Origin: Betaproteobacteria bacterium
Lineage (GTDB): Bacteria > Pseudomonadota > Gammaproteobacteria > Burkholderiales > Burkholderiaceae_C
Assembly: GCA_025358155.1 (NCBI GenBank)
Contig: JANYKR010000222.1
Location: 1 to 40,694, forward strand
Length of the DNA: 40,694 bases
Reading direction: 5' to 3'
In this document: positions 30,638 through 40,583 of the stretch, piece by piece
How positions within the stretch are numbered: the stretch's first letter is position 1
Layout of the letters: each line of letters starts with the position of its first letter
Translations under genes and position numbers: made by a program
Notes under the pieces: generated by a model
Databases searched by the model: none
Told to the model about the DNA's origin: nothing
The model's input: only the letters and a program-made list of their open reading frames with translations

Positions 30638-31966
30638 TCAGACTTTGTAGTACCGCTCGGCCCGCTTCTGGGCGCGCTCGGCAGCTTCCTTGGGGGTCTT
30701 GGCGCCGCTGGCAGCCTCGGCCACCATGTTGACCACGATGAAGTCGGCCCCCGCACCGGCCGAGGCATAGCCCAGCCTGCCCGCGTAGCCGGCCGGGCGC
30801 ATGTTCTTGACGCCACCGCTGTAGGGGGTGTTTTTGGGGTCAGCGGTCCAGATCGAGGCCTTTTCGTAGGCCCGCAGCGGCTGCGCGATATAGCCCGAGG
30901 CACCGGTCAGCCACGGCTCAAACTGCTCTTGTTCCATCATGAAGCGCAAAAACTCCTTGGCCGCGTTCGGGTACTTGGTGTACTTCATCACCATCTGGTT
31001 GAAGAACAGATGCGACTCGGTGGGTACACCCACCGGCCCGACCGGAAACGGCGCGTGGTTGATGTCGGCGGCGAGGTCATGCACCTTGGGGTCGGTCGAA
31101 TTCTTGGCGGCGTAGTAGATCGAGATGCCGTTGTTGGTGACGCTGATCTGGCTGTCCAGAAAGGCCTTGTTGTTATTGGGGTCGAGCCAGGACAAGGTGC
31201 CGGGGATGAAGGTGGCGTACATCTCCTTGGCGTACTCCAGGGCCTTGAGGGTCTCGGCACTGTCGATGATGACCTTGTTGGTCTTGTCCACCAGCTGGCC
31301 GCCATGCGACCAGATCAGCCAGTTGGTCCACAGACCGTCGCCGGTGGCATTGCCCAGCGCCATGCCGCCGGGGGTGCCTTTTTCTTTCAATGCCTTGAGC
31401 ATGGCCAGAAAGCTGGTGGTGTCCTTCGGGAAGGTCTCGAAGCCGGCTGCCTTGAGCTGGCTCTGGCGGTAGACCATGTACGAGCCGGCGGCGCCCAGCG
31501 CAATGCCGATCCATTTCTTGCCGTCCGGGCGCAGGTAGGCTTCGCAGGCCGGGTACCAGCCGCCGTACTTCTTGCCCAGGTACTCGGCCAGGTCGGTCAC
31601 GTCGAGCAGCTTGTCGGGGTAGAGGTTGGCGTCGTCGTTGGTCCCCAGGATGATGTCGGGGCCGGCGCCGGTGTTGGCCGCAACGGCGGCTTTGGGCCGC
31701 ACGTCTTCCCAGCCCTCGTTGTCGACCCGCACCTCGACGCCGGTTTTCTCGATGAACTTCTTGACGTTGACCATGTAGGCGTCGATGTCGCCCTGCACAA
31801 ACCGGCTCCAGCGCAGCACCCGCAGCTTGGCGCCTTTTTCAGGCTTGAAAGCGAGGCTTTGGGCCAGGGCCGGGGCGCCCAGCAGGGTGCTGCCGCCCAC
31901 GGCGCTGGCGCCAGCGACCATGCCGGCCGAGCCTTCTAGAAATTTACGGCGATTGACGTCATTCAT
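30638..31966 (-). CDS. Extracellular solute-binding protein of sugar ABC transporter, system 1 (Tat-exported)
   Basis: 442 residues. The N-terminus carries a twin-arginine signal (NRRKFLEGSAGMVAGASAVG, cleavage near ALA-Q) rather than a simple Sec signal, implying folding before export. The mature part is a cluster-B binding protein with LRVLRWSRF at strand 1, GPDIILGTNDDANLYPDKLL, and a late YAKEMYATFIPGT. The ATG at 31966 has AGGAGA eight bases upstream; an ATG at 32011 is upstream of that ribosome binding site and rejected. It follows the ATPase gene by 48 bp. It defines the specificity of this transporter; ligand unknown, probably a sugar, polyol or oligosaccharide. Confidence 0.92.
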   Translation of the reverse strand: MNDVNRRKFLEGSAGMVAGASAVGGSTLLGAPALAQSLAFKPEKGAKLRVLRWSRFVQGDIDAYMVNVKKFIEKTGVEVRVDNEGWEDVRPKAAVAANTGAGPDIILGTNDDANLYPDKLLDVTDLAEYLGKKYGGWYPACEAYLRPDGKKWIGIALGAAGSYMVYRQSQLKAAGFETFPKDTTSFLAMLKALKEKGTPGGMALGNATGDGLWTNWLIWSHGGQLVDKTNKVIIDSAETLKALEYAKEMYATFIPGTLSWLDPNNNKAFLDSQISVTNNGISIYYAAKNSTDPKVHDLAADINHAPFPVGPVGVPTESHLFFNQMVMKYTKYPNAAKEFLRFMMEQEQFEPWLTGASGYIAQPLRAYEKASIWTADPKNTPYSGGVKNMRPAGYAGRLGYASAGAGADFIVVNMVAEAASGAKTPKEAAERAQKRAERYYKV

Positions 31967-32014
31967 GCGGTGTCTCCTGGGTGTTGAGGGAACGGGGGGG
32001 ATAAAAGCCAAGTC

Positions 32015-33088
<1,074 letters not shown>

Positions 33089-33266
33089 TCGGGGTACTCA
33101 AAAAAGGTTGAAGCGAGCGCGCTGCGTGGAAGGGCGGCGCGTGCGGGCTTGGACGGGCGGTTGATCAGCAGGGCGCTACGGCGCAGTATCGGCACTGTAG
33201 GGGGCGGCCGGAATCAGGGCAAACAGTTAGTGCGTGCAAGCCAAAAGTGCTGTGATGCCCAGACCC

Positions 33267-34019
33267 TCAGTAAGTTGCCCGACCGCCGGACAGGTCAAAC
33301 ACCGCGCCGGTCGAGAAGCTGCAGTCCTCAGACGCCAGCCAGGCCACCATGCCGGCTATTTCAGTCACGTCGACCAGCCGGCCCATCGGTATCTTGCCCA
33401 GCATGTAGGCGATGTGCTCAGGCGCCATCTGGTCGAAGATGGCAGTGCGTGCCGCCGCCGGCGCCACCGCGTTGACCAGCACACCCTGGGTCGCCAGCTC
33501 CTTGCCCAGCGATTTGGTCAGGCCGATCAGGCCGGCTTTGCTGGCGCTGTAGTGCGAGGCCGTCGGATTGCCCTCCTTGCCAGCGACCGAGGCGATGTTG
33601 ACGATACGGCCATAGCCCTGGGCGATCATCTGCGGCACCACCGCACGGCAGGTCAGGAAAGGCGCGATCAGGTTCACCTCGACCACCTGGCGCCACACGG
33701 CGGGCGACAACTGCCAGGTCGGCGCGTTGCCGCCGGTGATGCCGGCGTTGTTGACCAGGATGTCGATGCGGCCGTGGCGTGCCAGCGTGGCTGCGGTGGC
33801 GGCCGCCACACTGGCCTCGTCGGTCAGCTCAACGGTCTGCCCGCTGCAGGGCCCGGCCGCCGCAAGTTCAGACACCGCCTGGGCCAGGCGGGCAGCGTCC
33901 CGGTCCCACAGCACCACGCTGGCACCCGACGCGAGAAACCGCTGCGCGGTGGCCATGCCGATGCCTTGCGCGCCGCCGGTGATCACTGCGATCCGGCCTT
34001 TGAGGTCGATCGCGTTCAT
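33267..34019 (-). CDS. SDR-family dehydrogenase (FabG-like, probable sugar/sugar-acid dehydrogenase)
   Basis: 250 residues. The cofactor loop is TGGAQGIG (14-21), Asp at the end of strand 2 (LWDRDAARL) suggests NAD+, and the catalytic residues are Ser144, Tyr157 and Lys161 (YSASK). The C-terminus is TGAVFDLSGGRATY. Its start overlaps the stop of the DenD-like gene by four bases (ATGA), so the two are translationally coupled and probably act in one pathway. Specific substrate is not recognisable. Confidence 0.85.
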   Translation of the reverse strand: MNAIDLKGRIAVITGGAQGIGMATAQRFLASGASVVLWDRDAARLAQAVSELAAAGPCSGQTVELTDEASVAAATAATLARHGRIDILVNNAGITGGNAPTWQLSPAVWRQVVEVNLIAPFLTCRAVVPQMIAQGYGRIVNIASVAGKEGNPTASHYSASKAGLIGLTKSLGKELATQGVLVNAVAPAAARTAIFDQMAPEHIAYMLGKIPMGRLVDVTEIAGMVAWLASEDCSFSTGAVFDLSGGRATY

Positions 34020-35035
34020 GCCAGGCCCTTCAAGGCGCCGGGCGTTGCGCCGCTGTCGGCGATGTACTGCCGGATGATGTCGGCAAAGTTGGCCTCGGGT
34101 TGCAGGCCGAGCGCGGCGGCGCGGTCGGCGCGGGCGCCGGTGGGCCAGTTGGCGACGATGGCGGCGATACGTTCATCGCGATCGAAGCGCACCCGGGCCC
34201 GCACCGCCGGCCCGGCAACTGCTTCCAGCGCGTCCAGCATCTGCGCCACGGTGACGTTGAGCGCCGGCAGGTTCAGCGCGGTGCGGCCGCCGTAGGCCTG
34301 GCGGCTGGCCTCGTAGACGGCGATCAGGCCCTCGACCGTGCGCTGGGGCGAGGACACCGGGTGTGCCACCTCCAGCCCGACCGGGCAGACCGACTCCAGC
34401 CCTGCCAGAGGCTCGCGGATGATGCCGCTGAAGAATGAGGACGCGGCACCGTTCGGCCGGCCCGGCCGCACCGTCACCGTCATCAGCCGGGCGCTGCGGC
34501 CGTCGATGTAGCCCTTGCGGGAGTAATCGGCCACCAGGTGCTCGCAGATGTGCTTGTGGCTGCCGTAGCTGGTCTGCGGCGTGGGCAGGGTGGTGTCGGT
34601 GACGATGGGGGGCATGGGCACCGCGGCGTCGGGGCCGAACACCGCCACCGAGCTGGAAAACACCAGCTTGGTGGCCGGCGCGCCCGTGCTGCCGGGCAAG
34701 CTGGCGCGGTGGCGCAGCGCATCGAGCAAGGCCCGGGTGCTGTCAAGGTTGCTGCGCAGGCCCAGGTCGAAATCGGCCTCGCACTCACCCGAAACTGCTG
34801 AGGCCAGGTGGAAGACGCCGTCAAAGGCTTCGTCCCGCAGGCCTTCGCATTGCGCCAGCAGCGGGCCGACTCTGGCCTCGACGCGGCTATCGGCCAGCAG
34901 GTCGGCCTGGGCGGGCGCCTGGTCGGCCAGCACGATGCGGGCAATCGCCCGGCCGTCCAACGAGCCGCGCTGCAACAGTGTGCGGGCGAGGCGGGTGCCG
35001 ACAAATCCGGCGCCGCCGGTGATCAGGATGTTCAT
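34016..35035 (-). CDS. denD: NAD-dependent epimerase/dehydratase family, DenD-like (D-erythronate dehydrogenase type)
   Basis: 339 residues of the extended SDR family. The N-terminus is MNILITGGAGFVGTRLARTL; the catalytic Tyr-Lys is in TSYGSHKHICEHL; FSSSVAVFG carries the serine. The overall pattern, including RLMTVTVRPGRPN and SFFSGIIREPLAG, is that of DenD, which oxidises D-erythronate at C2 in tetronate catabolism. The other tetronate genes (OtnK, OtnC, OtnI) are absent here, so a different sugar acid is possible. The ATG at 35035 begins exactly at strand 1; an upstream in-frame ATG (35080) is rejected. Confidence 0.7.
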   Translation of the reverse strand: MNILITGGAGFVGTRLARTLLQRGSLDGRAIARIVLADQAPAQADLLADSRVEARVGPLLAQCEGLRDEAFDGVFHLASAVSGECEADFDLGLRSNLDSTRALLDALRHRASLPGSTGAPATKLVFSSSVAVFGPDAAVPMPPIVTDTTLPTPQTSYGSHKHICEHLVADYSRKGYIDGRSARLMTVTVRPGRPNGAASSFFSGIIREPLAGLESVCPVGLEVAHPVSSPQRTVEGLIAVYEASRQAYGGRTALNLPALNVTVAQMLDALEAVAGPAVRARVRFDRDERIAAIVANWPTGARADRAAALGLQPEANFADIIRQYIADSGATPGALKGLA

Positions 35036-35083
35036 GGTTTTGCTTGGGGGCTGAGGAGGGGAGTGGGTTGGCAGCAGCACCGA

Positions 35084-35848
35084 TCAGCCGAGCTGCGGCG
35101 CGGCACCGGGCGCCTTGAGGCGCGCTGCCGGCAGCGCCAGCGAGGGCATTTTGCGGCGGGAGTTGAGCACCTCATCGATGTCGTCACCTGCGCCGTCGAT
35201 CAGTACCAGGATGGCTTTTTCAGCTCTCACCGGGGCCCGGGCGATCACCGCGTCCAGCACGGCCCGGTGCAGCGGCAGCGAGTTGGCCGGGCCGTCGGGC
35301 CGGGCGGTGGACAGCTCAAACGCGGTGCGCAGCAGTGCGCCCAGCGCCTTGCTCATCTGGATCACCATGCGGTTGTGGCAGGCGCGCAGCAGGCCCTGGT
35401 GAAACCGCAGGTCGTGGGTGACGTAGTCGCCGCCGTTGTCGATGGCGTTTTTCATGCCAACGTAAGCGGCCTCGATGTCGGTGATGTCGGCGGCTGTGGC
35501 GCGCTCGGCCGCCAGGCGCACGGCGGCGGGTTCGACCACCCGGCGCAGCTCTTGCAGATCGCGCAAGAACTCGCGGGTGAAGCCGATCTTGGACTGCCAG
35601 ACCACCACATCGGGGTCGAACCAGTTCCAGTGTTCTTCGGGCATCACCCGGGTGCCCAGCTTGGGCCCGGTGATCAGCAAGCCCTTGGCCACCAGCGACT
35701 TGACCGCCTCGCGGATGACCGTGCGCGACACGCCCAAGGCCTCGCAGAGTAGCGGCTCGGGCGGGATCGCCACGCCCACCGGGTAGCGGCCGCTGACGAT
35801 GTCCTCGCCCAGCAGGTCGACGGTGTTGCCGTGCACGTTCTTGATCAT
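35084..35848 (-). CDS. GntR-family (FadR subfamily) transcriptional regulator
   Basis: 254 residues. An N-terminal winged helix (about 8-75) includes IPPEPLLCEALGVSRTVIREAVKSLVAKG and the wing GPKLGTRV. The linker EEHWNWFDPDVVVWQ is typical of the DgoR-like group that responds to galactonate and related sugar acids. The C-terminal FCD domain has metal-site histidines (HDLRFHQGLL, and PLHRAVLDAV). It probably represses the surrounding sugar-acid and transport genes. It is embedded in the middle of the run it would control, which allows autoregulation; I could not identify its operator. Confidence 0.9.
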   Translation of the reverse strand: MIKNVHGNTVDLLGEDIVSGRYPVGVAIPPEPLLCEALGVSRTVIREAVKSLVAKGLLITGPKLGTRVMPEEHWNWFDPDVVVWQSKIGFTREFLRDLQELRRVVEPAAVRLAAERATAADITDIEAAYVGMKNAIDNGGDYVTHDLRFHQGLLRACHNRMVIQMSKALGALLRTAFELSTARPDGPANSLPLHRAVLDAVIARAPVRAEKAILVLIDGAGDDIDEVLNSRRKMPSLALPAARLKAPGAAPQLG

Positions 35849-35890
35849 CGGGCGGTCGGGAAGCGCTGGAAGGGGCAGCGAATGCCGCGC

Positions 35891-36286
35891 TCAGGCCCGG
35901 ACAAACAGGGTCTCCAGCGGGTCCGGTCCGACCTGCCGGCTCCAGTGGCCGTGCACCTGGGCATCAAAGCTCGCGCCTGCCGGCAAGGTGTCGGCCGAGA
36001 AGAAGTGCTCGCCCGGACCAAACAGCCGCGAGCTGCCGTCTTGCAGGCCAATCTCCATCTGGCCGCGCAGGATGAAGACCCATTGCGGGTCGCCCGTGCA
36101 ATGGAACTCGCTGCGGAACCCGACCGGGCTGCGGCGCAGTTGTAACCCGCCGCTGGGCAGCAGGGGCGACAGCAGGGCCTGCGGTTTGCCTTCGGTCAGG
36201 GCGATCGGCGATTCACGGAAACGGGCGCGGCCGTCGCTGTCGGTCAACAGCGTGACTTGGGTGAAGCTGGCGACAGGCAGGGTCAT
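35891..36286 (-). CDS. Cupin-domain protein
   Basis: 131 residues, a single small beta-barrel cupin. The core reads SEFHCTGDPQWVFILRGQMEIGLQDG, then FGPGEHFFSADTLPAGASF, with a late HGHWSR. Some histidines expected in cupin motif 1 are replaced, so metal binding is uncertain. Cupins in such loci are often sugar-acid isomerases or accessory proteins, but no function can be assigned. It lies between the GntR regulator and the IdnO-like gene, 12 bp from the latter, in the same direction. Confidence 0.8.
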   Translation of the reverse strand: MTLPVASFTQVTLLTDSDGRARFRESPIALTEGKPQALLSPLLPSGGLQLRRSPVGFRSEFHCTGDPQWVFILRGQMEIGLQDGSSRLFGPGEHFFSADTLPAGASFDAQVHGHWSRQVGPDPLETLFVRA

Positions 36287-36298
36287 GAATGGGGGCTC

Positions 36299-37069
36299 CT
36301 AAAGCGTGGCCGTGACACCGCCATCGACGTAGAGGATGTGGCCGTTGACAAATCGCCCGGCGTCGCTGGCCAGGAAGACGGCGGCGGGTGCCAGGTCCTC
36401 GACATCGCCCCAGCGTCGGCTGGGGGTGCGGTTGATCAGCCAGGCTGAAAACGTCGGGTCATCCACCAGCTTCTGGGTCAGCTCGGTCTTGAAGTAGCCC
36501 GGGCCGATGCCGTTGACGGTGATGCCAAACGGGCCCAGATCGATCGCCATGCCCTTGGTCAGCATCTTGACCGCGCCTTTGCTGGCCGCGTAGGGCGCGA
36601 TGCCTGGCCGGCCCAGCTCGCTCTGCACCGAGCAGATGTTGATGATGCGGCCCTGGCCGCGCGGCACCATGCGTTTGGCCACCGCTTGGCCGACGTAGAA
36701 CATGCTGTCAACGTTGGTGCGCATGATGTCGGCCCAGTCGCCTGGGGCAAACTCATGAAAAGCACCGCGGCGCTGCAGCCCGGCGTTGTTGACCAGGATG
36801 TCGATCGCGCCGATGTCGGCCTCGATGCCGGCCACCGCGGCTTCGCTGGCTGCGGCATCGGTGACATCGAAGGCGCGGCAAAACACGGTCAGGCCCTCGG
36901 CGCGCAAAACCGCGGCGGTGGCCTCCAGTTTGGCCGATTCGCGGCCATTCAGGACCAGGCTGGCGCCGGCCTGGCCCAAGCCACGCGCCAGCGCCAGGCC
37001 GATGCCCGAGGACGAGCCGGTGACCAGGGCGAGGCGTTGGTCGAGGCGGAAGGTGGCGGCAGTGATCAT
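36299..37069 (-). CDS. idnO: 5-keto-D-gluconate 5-reductase / gluconate 5-dehydrogenase (IdnO-type SDR)
   Basis: 256 residues. The cofactor loop is TGSSSGIG (18-24) and the catalytic residues are Ser147, Tyr160 and Lys164 (YAASK). Several blocks match E. coli IdnO as I remember it: NNAGLQRRGAFHEF, VINIC-type RIINICSVQSELGRPGIAPY, NGIGPGYFKTELTQ and AWLINRTPSRRWGD. It would interconvert 5-ketogluconate and D-gluconate, and the next gene upstream is a gluconokinase that would phosphorylate gluconate. Its start overlaps the gluconokinase stop by four bases, supporting a joint role. Confidence 0.88.
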   Translation of the reverse strand: MITAATFRLDQRLALVTGSSSGIGLALARGLGQAGASLVLNGRESAKLEATAAVLRAEGLTVFCRAFDVTDAAASEAAVAGIEADIGAIDILVNNAGLQRRGAFHEFAPGDWADIMRTNVDSMFYVGQAVAKRMVPRGQGRIINICSVQSELGRPGIAPYAASKGAVKMLTKGMAIDLGPFGITVNGIGPGYFKTELTQKLVDDPTFSAWLINRTPSRRWGDVEDLAPAAVFLASDAGRFVNGHILYVDGGVTATL

Positions 37070-37674
37070 GGCGCTGAGCGGGGAAAGCGTTGAGCGCGGA
37101 GCGGCGCCCGGGTAGCGGCCGACCGGTGCAACAAGCTCGATGCCTCGGCGGTGATTTGCGCTGCCGGCAGACCGACATCAAAACACAGGGCATGCTCGTC
37201 GGCGGCGGGCAGTTCCAGGGTGTTGAGCTGGCTGTCGAGCAGCGAGGCTGGCATGTAGTGGCCGCTGCGCGCCTGCAGCCGCTGCATCAGCTGTTCGCGG
37301 CTGCCGCGCAGGTGCAGCAGCTGCAGGCCGGGGCAGTGGGCCCGCAATTGGTCGCGGTAGCGGCGCTTCAGGGCCGAGCACGACACCACCAGGCCCTGGC
37401 CGGCGCTGTACGCCTGCGCCAGCCGGTCGGCGATGATGCCCAGCCAGCCGGCGCGGTCGGCATCGGTCAGCGGCGTGCCGGCGGCCATCAGCGCGACGTT
37501 GCGCGGTGGGTGCAGGGTGTCCCCCTCGATGAAATTTAAGCCCAGCGCCGCCGCCAGCGCGGCGCCGATGGTGCTCTTGCCACAGCCGCTGACGCCCATC
37601 ACCACGAGCTGCAAGGGCGGGTCGGGCAGGGCCGCGACGGGCAGCGGCGGCTGGGGCGCAGCGGACAGGTTCAA
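37066..37674 (-). CDS. gntK: Gluconokinase (GntK family)
   Basis: 202 residues from a TTG start. The P-loop is MGVSGCGKST, followed by GLNFIEGDTLHPPRNVALMAAGTPLTDADR, VVSCSALKRRYRD and HLRGSREQLMQRL, all standard GntK features. LLDSQLNTLELPAADE closes the lid region. It phosphorylates D-gluconate to 6-phosphogluconate for the Entner-Doudoroff or pentose phosphate route. No ATG precedes the P-loop in frame except one inside it (37599), which would remove strand 1. TTG at 37674 forms a TTGA overlap with the stop of the ABC ATPase gene, so translation is probably coupled and weak. The N-terminal extension is proline-rich. Confidence 0.87.
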   Translation of the reverse strand: MNLSAAPQPPLPVAALPDPPLQLVVMGVSGCGKSTIGAALAAALGLNFIEGDTLHPPRNVALMAAGTPLTDADRAGWLGIIADRLAQAYSAGQGLVVSCSALKRRYRDQLRAHCPGLQLLHLRGSREQLMQRLQARSGHYMPASLLDSQLNTLELPAADEHALCFDVGLPAAQITAEASSLLHRSAATRAPLRAQRFPRSAP

Positions 37675-38744
37675 AGCCTTTGACCGTTGCTGGCATCGAA
37701 CACATGGGCCTTGTTGCCGTCCACGCCGAGGTAGACGGTCTGGCCCGGCCGGGCATCGGTGCGGCCATGCATCACCAGGATCAACTGCTGGGTGTTGCCA
37801 CTGGCGCCCACCTGCAACAGCAATTCGGTCTCGGCGCCGGTGGGTTCGACCACCACGACTTCGGCCGGTATGCCCGAGGTGGCCAACACCAGATCGCCGG
37901 GTCGGATGCCGTAGCTCACCTTCTGCCCAATTTGCCCGGCGGCCATGTCCGCCAACGGCCAGGACGCGCACAGCGCCGCCACCGTGCTGCAGCCGGCCTC
38001 GCGCTGCAGCGTGCCCTCGAACACGTTCATCGCCGGTGAGCCGATGAACTGGGCCACGAACAGGTTGCGCGGGTGGTCGTACAGGTCCAGCGGCGTGCCG
38101 ATCTGCTCGATCAGGCCGTCATGCATCACAACGATGCGGTCGGCCATGGTCATGGCCTCGATCTGGTCGTGGGTGACGTAGACCGTGGTGGTCTTGAGGC
38201 GCTGGTGCAGGGCCTTGATCTCGGCCCGCATCGCCACCCGCAGTTTGGCGTCCAGGTTGGACAGCGGCTCGTCGAACAAGAACACCTTGGGGTCTCGCAC
38301 GATCGCCCGGCCCATCGCCACGCGCTGGCGCTGGCCGCCCGACAACTCCTTCGGGAAGCGGTCCAGCAGCGGGCCCAGGTTGAGGATGCGCGCTGCGTTG
38401 TCCACCCGCTCGGCGGTCATCGCCGCGTCGGCCTTGCGCAGCTTCAGGCTGAAGGCCATGTTGTCGCGCACCGTCATGTGCGGGTAGAGCGCGTAGCTCT
38501 GGAACACCATCGCAATGTCGCGGTCTTTTGATTCAAGGTCGTTCACAACCTTGTCGTCGATCAGGATCTCGCCGCCGGTGATCTCCTCCAGCCCGGCCAG
38601 CATGCGCAGCAGCGTGCTCTTGCCGCAGCCCGACGGGCCGACCAGCACCACAAACTCGCCATCGGCGATGTCGAAGCCGATGCCGTGGATGACCTTGACC
38701 GGGCCGTAGGCTTTCTGGATGTTGCGGAAGGTGACGGTTGCCAT
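37671..38744 (-). CDS. Sugar ABC transporter ATP-binding protein (MalK/UgpC-type), system 2
   Basis: 357 residues. Walker A is GPSGCGKST, the Q-loop is [13 protein letters not shown], the signature is [14 protein letters not shown], Walker B is [16 protein letters not shown] and the switch region is [12 protein letters not shown]. It is followed by a C-terminal regulatory domain. It has the same length as, and is clearly paralogous to, the ATPase of system 1, diverging mainly in the C-terminal domain. It lies 19 bp after the MalG-type permease gene. Confidence 0.94.
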   Translation of the reverse strand: MATVTFRNIQKAYGPVKVIHGIGFDIADGEFVVLVGPSGCGKSTLLRMLAGLEEITGGEILIDDKVVNDLESKDRDIAMVFQSYALYPHMTVRDNMAFSLKLRKADAAMTAERVDNAARILNLGPLLDRFPKELSGGQRQRVAMGRAIVRDPKVFLFDEPLSNLDAKLRVAMRAEIKALHQRLKTTTVYVTHDQIEAMTMADRIVVMHDGLIEQIGTPLDLYDHPRNLFVAQFIGSPAMNVFEGTLQREAGCSTVAALCASWPLADMAAGQIGQKVSYGIRPGDLVLATSGIPAEVVVVEPTGAETELLLQVGASGNTQQLILVMHGRTDARPGQTVYLGVDGNKAHVFDASNGQRL

Positions 38745-38763
38745 GTTCGGGCTCTCGGTTCGG

Positions 38764-39618
38764 TCAGCTCTTGACGGCGCCGGCGGTCAGGCCGCCCACC
38801 ATGTAGCGTTTGAAGGTGTAGTAGATGGCGGCCGGCGGCAGTGCGTAGATCAGGCCGGTGGCCATCAGCAGCTCCCAGGGCGAGTCGTCGGCCGACAAAA
38901 AGTGGCCCAGCGCCACCGCCAGCGTCACCTTGTTGTCGTTGGACAGCAGCAAGAAGGCATAGAGGTACTCGTTCCAGGCCAGCAGCAGCGAGTAGGTGCC
39001 CACCGCCACCATCGACGGCACCATCAGCGGCAGGTAGACCAGGCGGAACAGTTGCAGCGGCGTGGCACCGTCCATGCGGGCGGCCTCGTCGAGTTCGTAG
39101 GGCAGCTTGTCGGACGCCTGCTTGAGCACCCAGATGCAGTAGGGCGAGGCGATCGTGACCATCGCCAGGATCAGCGCCCACTGGTTGTTGAGCAGACCGT
39201 AGTTGCCCATGGTCTTGTACATCGGTACCGCCAAAAAGGCCGCCGGGATGAAGTAGGTGAACAGCGCCAGGTTCATCACCCAGCGGCCGATGCCGACCTT
39301 GAGCCGGCTGATGGCAAAGGCGGCGGTGGTGGCCACAAACAGCGTGATCGCGCCGACCGAGATCGCAATCAGCAGCGAGTTGCCCATCTGCACCCAGAAG
39401 TGGTCGAGGTAGAAGTGCTTTTGGTAGAACACGAACTCGAAGTTCTGCAGCGTCGGGTGGTGCGGCCAGAGCTGACCCGAGGTGGCCATGTCCTTGGGCG
39501 AGATCGCAAACAGAAACAGGTGGTAGACCGGGATGATGGTCCACAAGAACACCGGGATGCCGATCAGCAGCAACTTGGCCTCGGTGCTGATTTTCTTGAG
39601 GGTGATGCCTCGGCTCAT
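38764..39618 (-). CDS. Carbohydrate ABC transporter permease (MalG-type), system 2
   Basis: 284 residues with six membrane helices and the EAA loop DEAARMDGATPLQLFRLVYL. The first helix (LLLIGIPVFLWTIIPVYHLF) and the C-terminal YYTFKRYMVGGLTAGAVKS are typical of the MalG/SmoG group. It lies 13 bp from its MalF-type partner. Confidence 0.92.
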   Translation of the reverse strand: MSRGITLKKISTEAKLLLIGIPVFLWTIIPVYHLFLFAISPKDMATSGQLWPHHPTLQNFEFVFYQKHFYLDHFWVQMGNSLLIAISVGAITLFVATTAAFAISRLKVGIGRWVMNLALFTYFIPAAFLAVPMYKTMGNYGLLNNQWALILAMVTIASPYCIWVLKQASDKLPYELDEAARMDGATPLQLFRLVYLPLMVPSMVAVGTYSLLLAWNEYLYAFLLLSNDNKVTLAVALGHFLSADDSPWELLMATGLIYALPPAAIYYTFKRYMVGGLTAGAVKS

Positions 39619-39631
39619 GGTGGCAATCCGG

Positions 39632-40498
39632 TCATTTCGAGAGCCGCTTCATCATGAAATACACCAGCGGCAGCACCGCGGGCAAGGCCACCACGATGGA
39701 CGCCATCGCCAGGTCGACCTGGTCGAGCCGCAGGTAGCGGATGCCCAGCGTGGCCAGCACGTGGGTGAGGTCGGCCGGGCCGCCGCCGGTCAGCAGGTAG
39801 ACGCTGTTGAAGTCGCCCAGCGTCCAGATCATCGACAAGATGGTGGAGGTGAGGTAGAGCTGGCGCATGCTGGGCCAGGTGATGAACTTGAACTTCTGCC
39901 AGTTGGTGGCACCGTCTACGGCTGCGGCCTCGTACTGCTCGGTCGGGATGGCCAGCCGCCCGGCGATCAGGATCAAGGTCCAGAACGGCAGCGACTTCCA
40001 GACATGCATGACCATCGAGAACGTCAGCGCCAGCGTCGGGTCATTGAGCCAGTTCGGGCCGTCCAGCCCGGTCAGCCGGAAGATCAGGCTGTTGATCACC
40101 CCCCACTCGGGGTTGAGCATGAACCGCACGCTCAGGATGGTCGGTATCGACGGCAGTGCCCAGGGCAGGATGAAGACCAGCGAAAGCGCCTTGATCCACC
40201 AGCGTGTCTGGATGAAAAAGCCCGACAGCACCATCGCGATCACCATCTTGATGTTGATCGCCACCACCAGGAACACCAGCGTATTGACGGCGGTGCGAAA
40301 GAAGATCGGGTCGTCAAACAGCTTGACGTAGCTCTCCGGGTGCCGCGCCAGCCACAGGCCGTAGCCCACCGGGTACAGCACAAACACCACAAAGATCAGC
40401 AGGTAGGGCAGCACCAGCATGCGGCCCCACAGCTCGAAGCTGGTCAGCGCCTTGCGGGGTGCGGCCAGTGGCGGGGCGGCAAGGGTGGTGGTGCTCAT
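39632..40498 (-). CDS. Carbohydrate ABC transporter permease (MalF-type), system 2
   Basis: 288 residues with six membrane helices. The EAA loop is EAAAVDGATNWQKFKFITWPSM and the last third has VYLLTGGGPADLTHVLATLG, a conserved MalF-type segment. It is the most upstream complete gene of the minus-strand run; the cognate binding protein is expected beyond the right edge of the window. The ATG at 40498 gives a short hydrophilic tail before helix 1. Confidence 0.92.
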   Translation of the reverse strand: MSTTTLAAPPLAAPRKALTSFELWGRMLVLPYLLIFVVFVLYPVGYGLWLARHPESYVKLFDDPIFFRTAVNTLVFLVVAINIKMVIAMVLSGFFIQTRWWIKALSLVFILPWALPSIPTILSVRFMLNPEWGVINSLIFRLTGLDGPNWLNDPTLALTFSMVMHVWKSLPFWTLILIAGRLAIPTEQYEAAAVDGATNWQKFKFITWPSMRQLYLTSTILSMIWTLGDFNSVYLLTGGGPADLTHVLATLGIRYLRLDQVDLAMASIVVALPAVLPLVYFMMKRLSK

Positions 40499-40583
40499 GG
40501 TGACGTGCTCGCTGCAGTTTCAGACTGTTTGCCGCCCGGCCAGCCCGCGGCGGACTTGTCGGCGCAAACGGTGTCGTCAAGCA

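Noticed and set aside
33089-33266. Strong promoter ahead of the system 1 ATPase gene
   Set aside because: Only weak -35-like boxes (TTGCAC with TGATTC at 17 bp) are visible on the minus strand; not enough to call.
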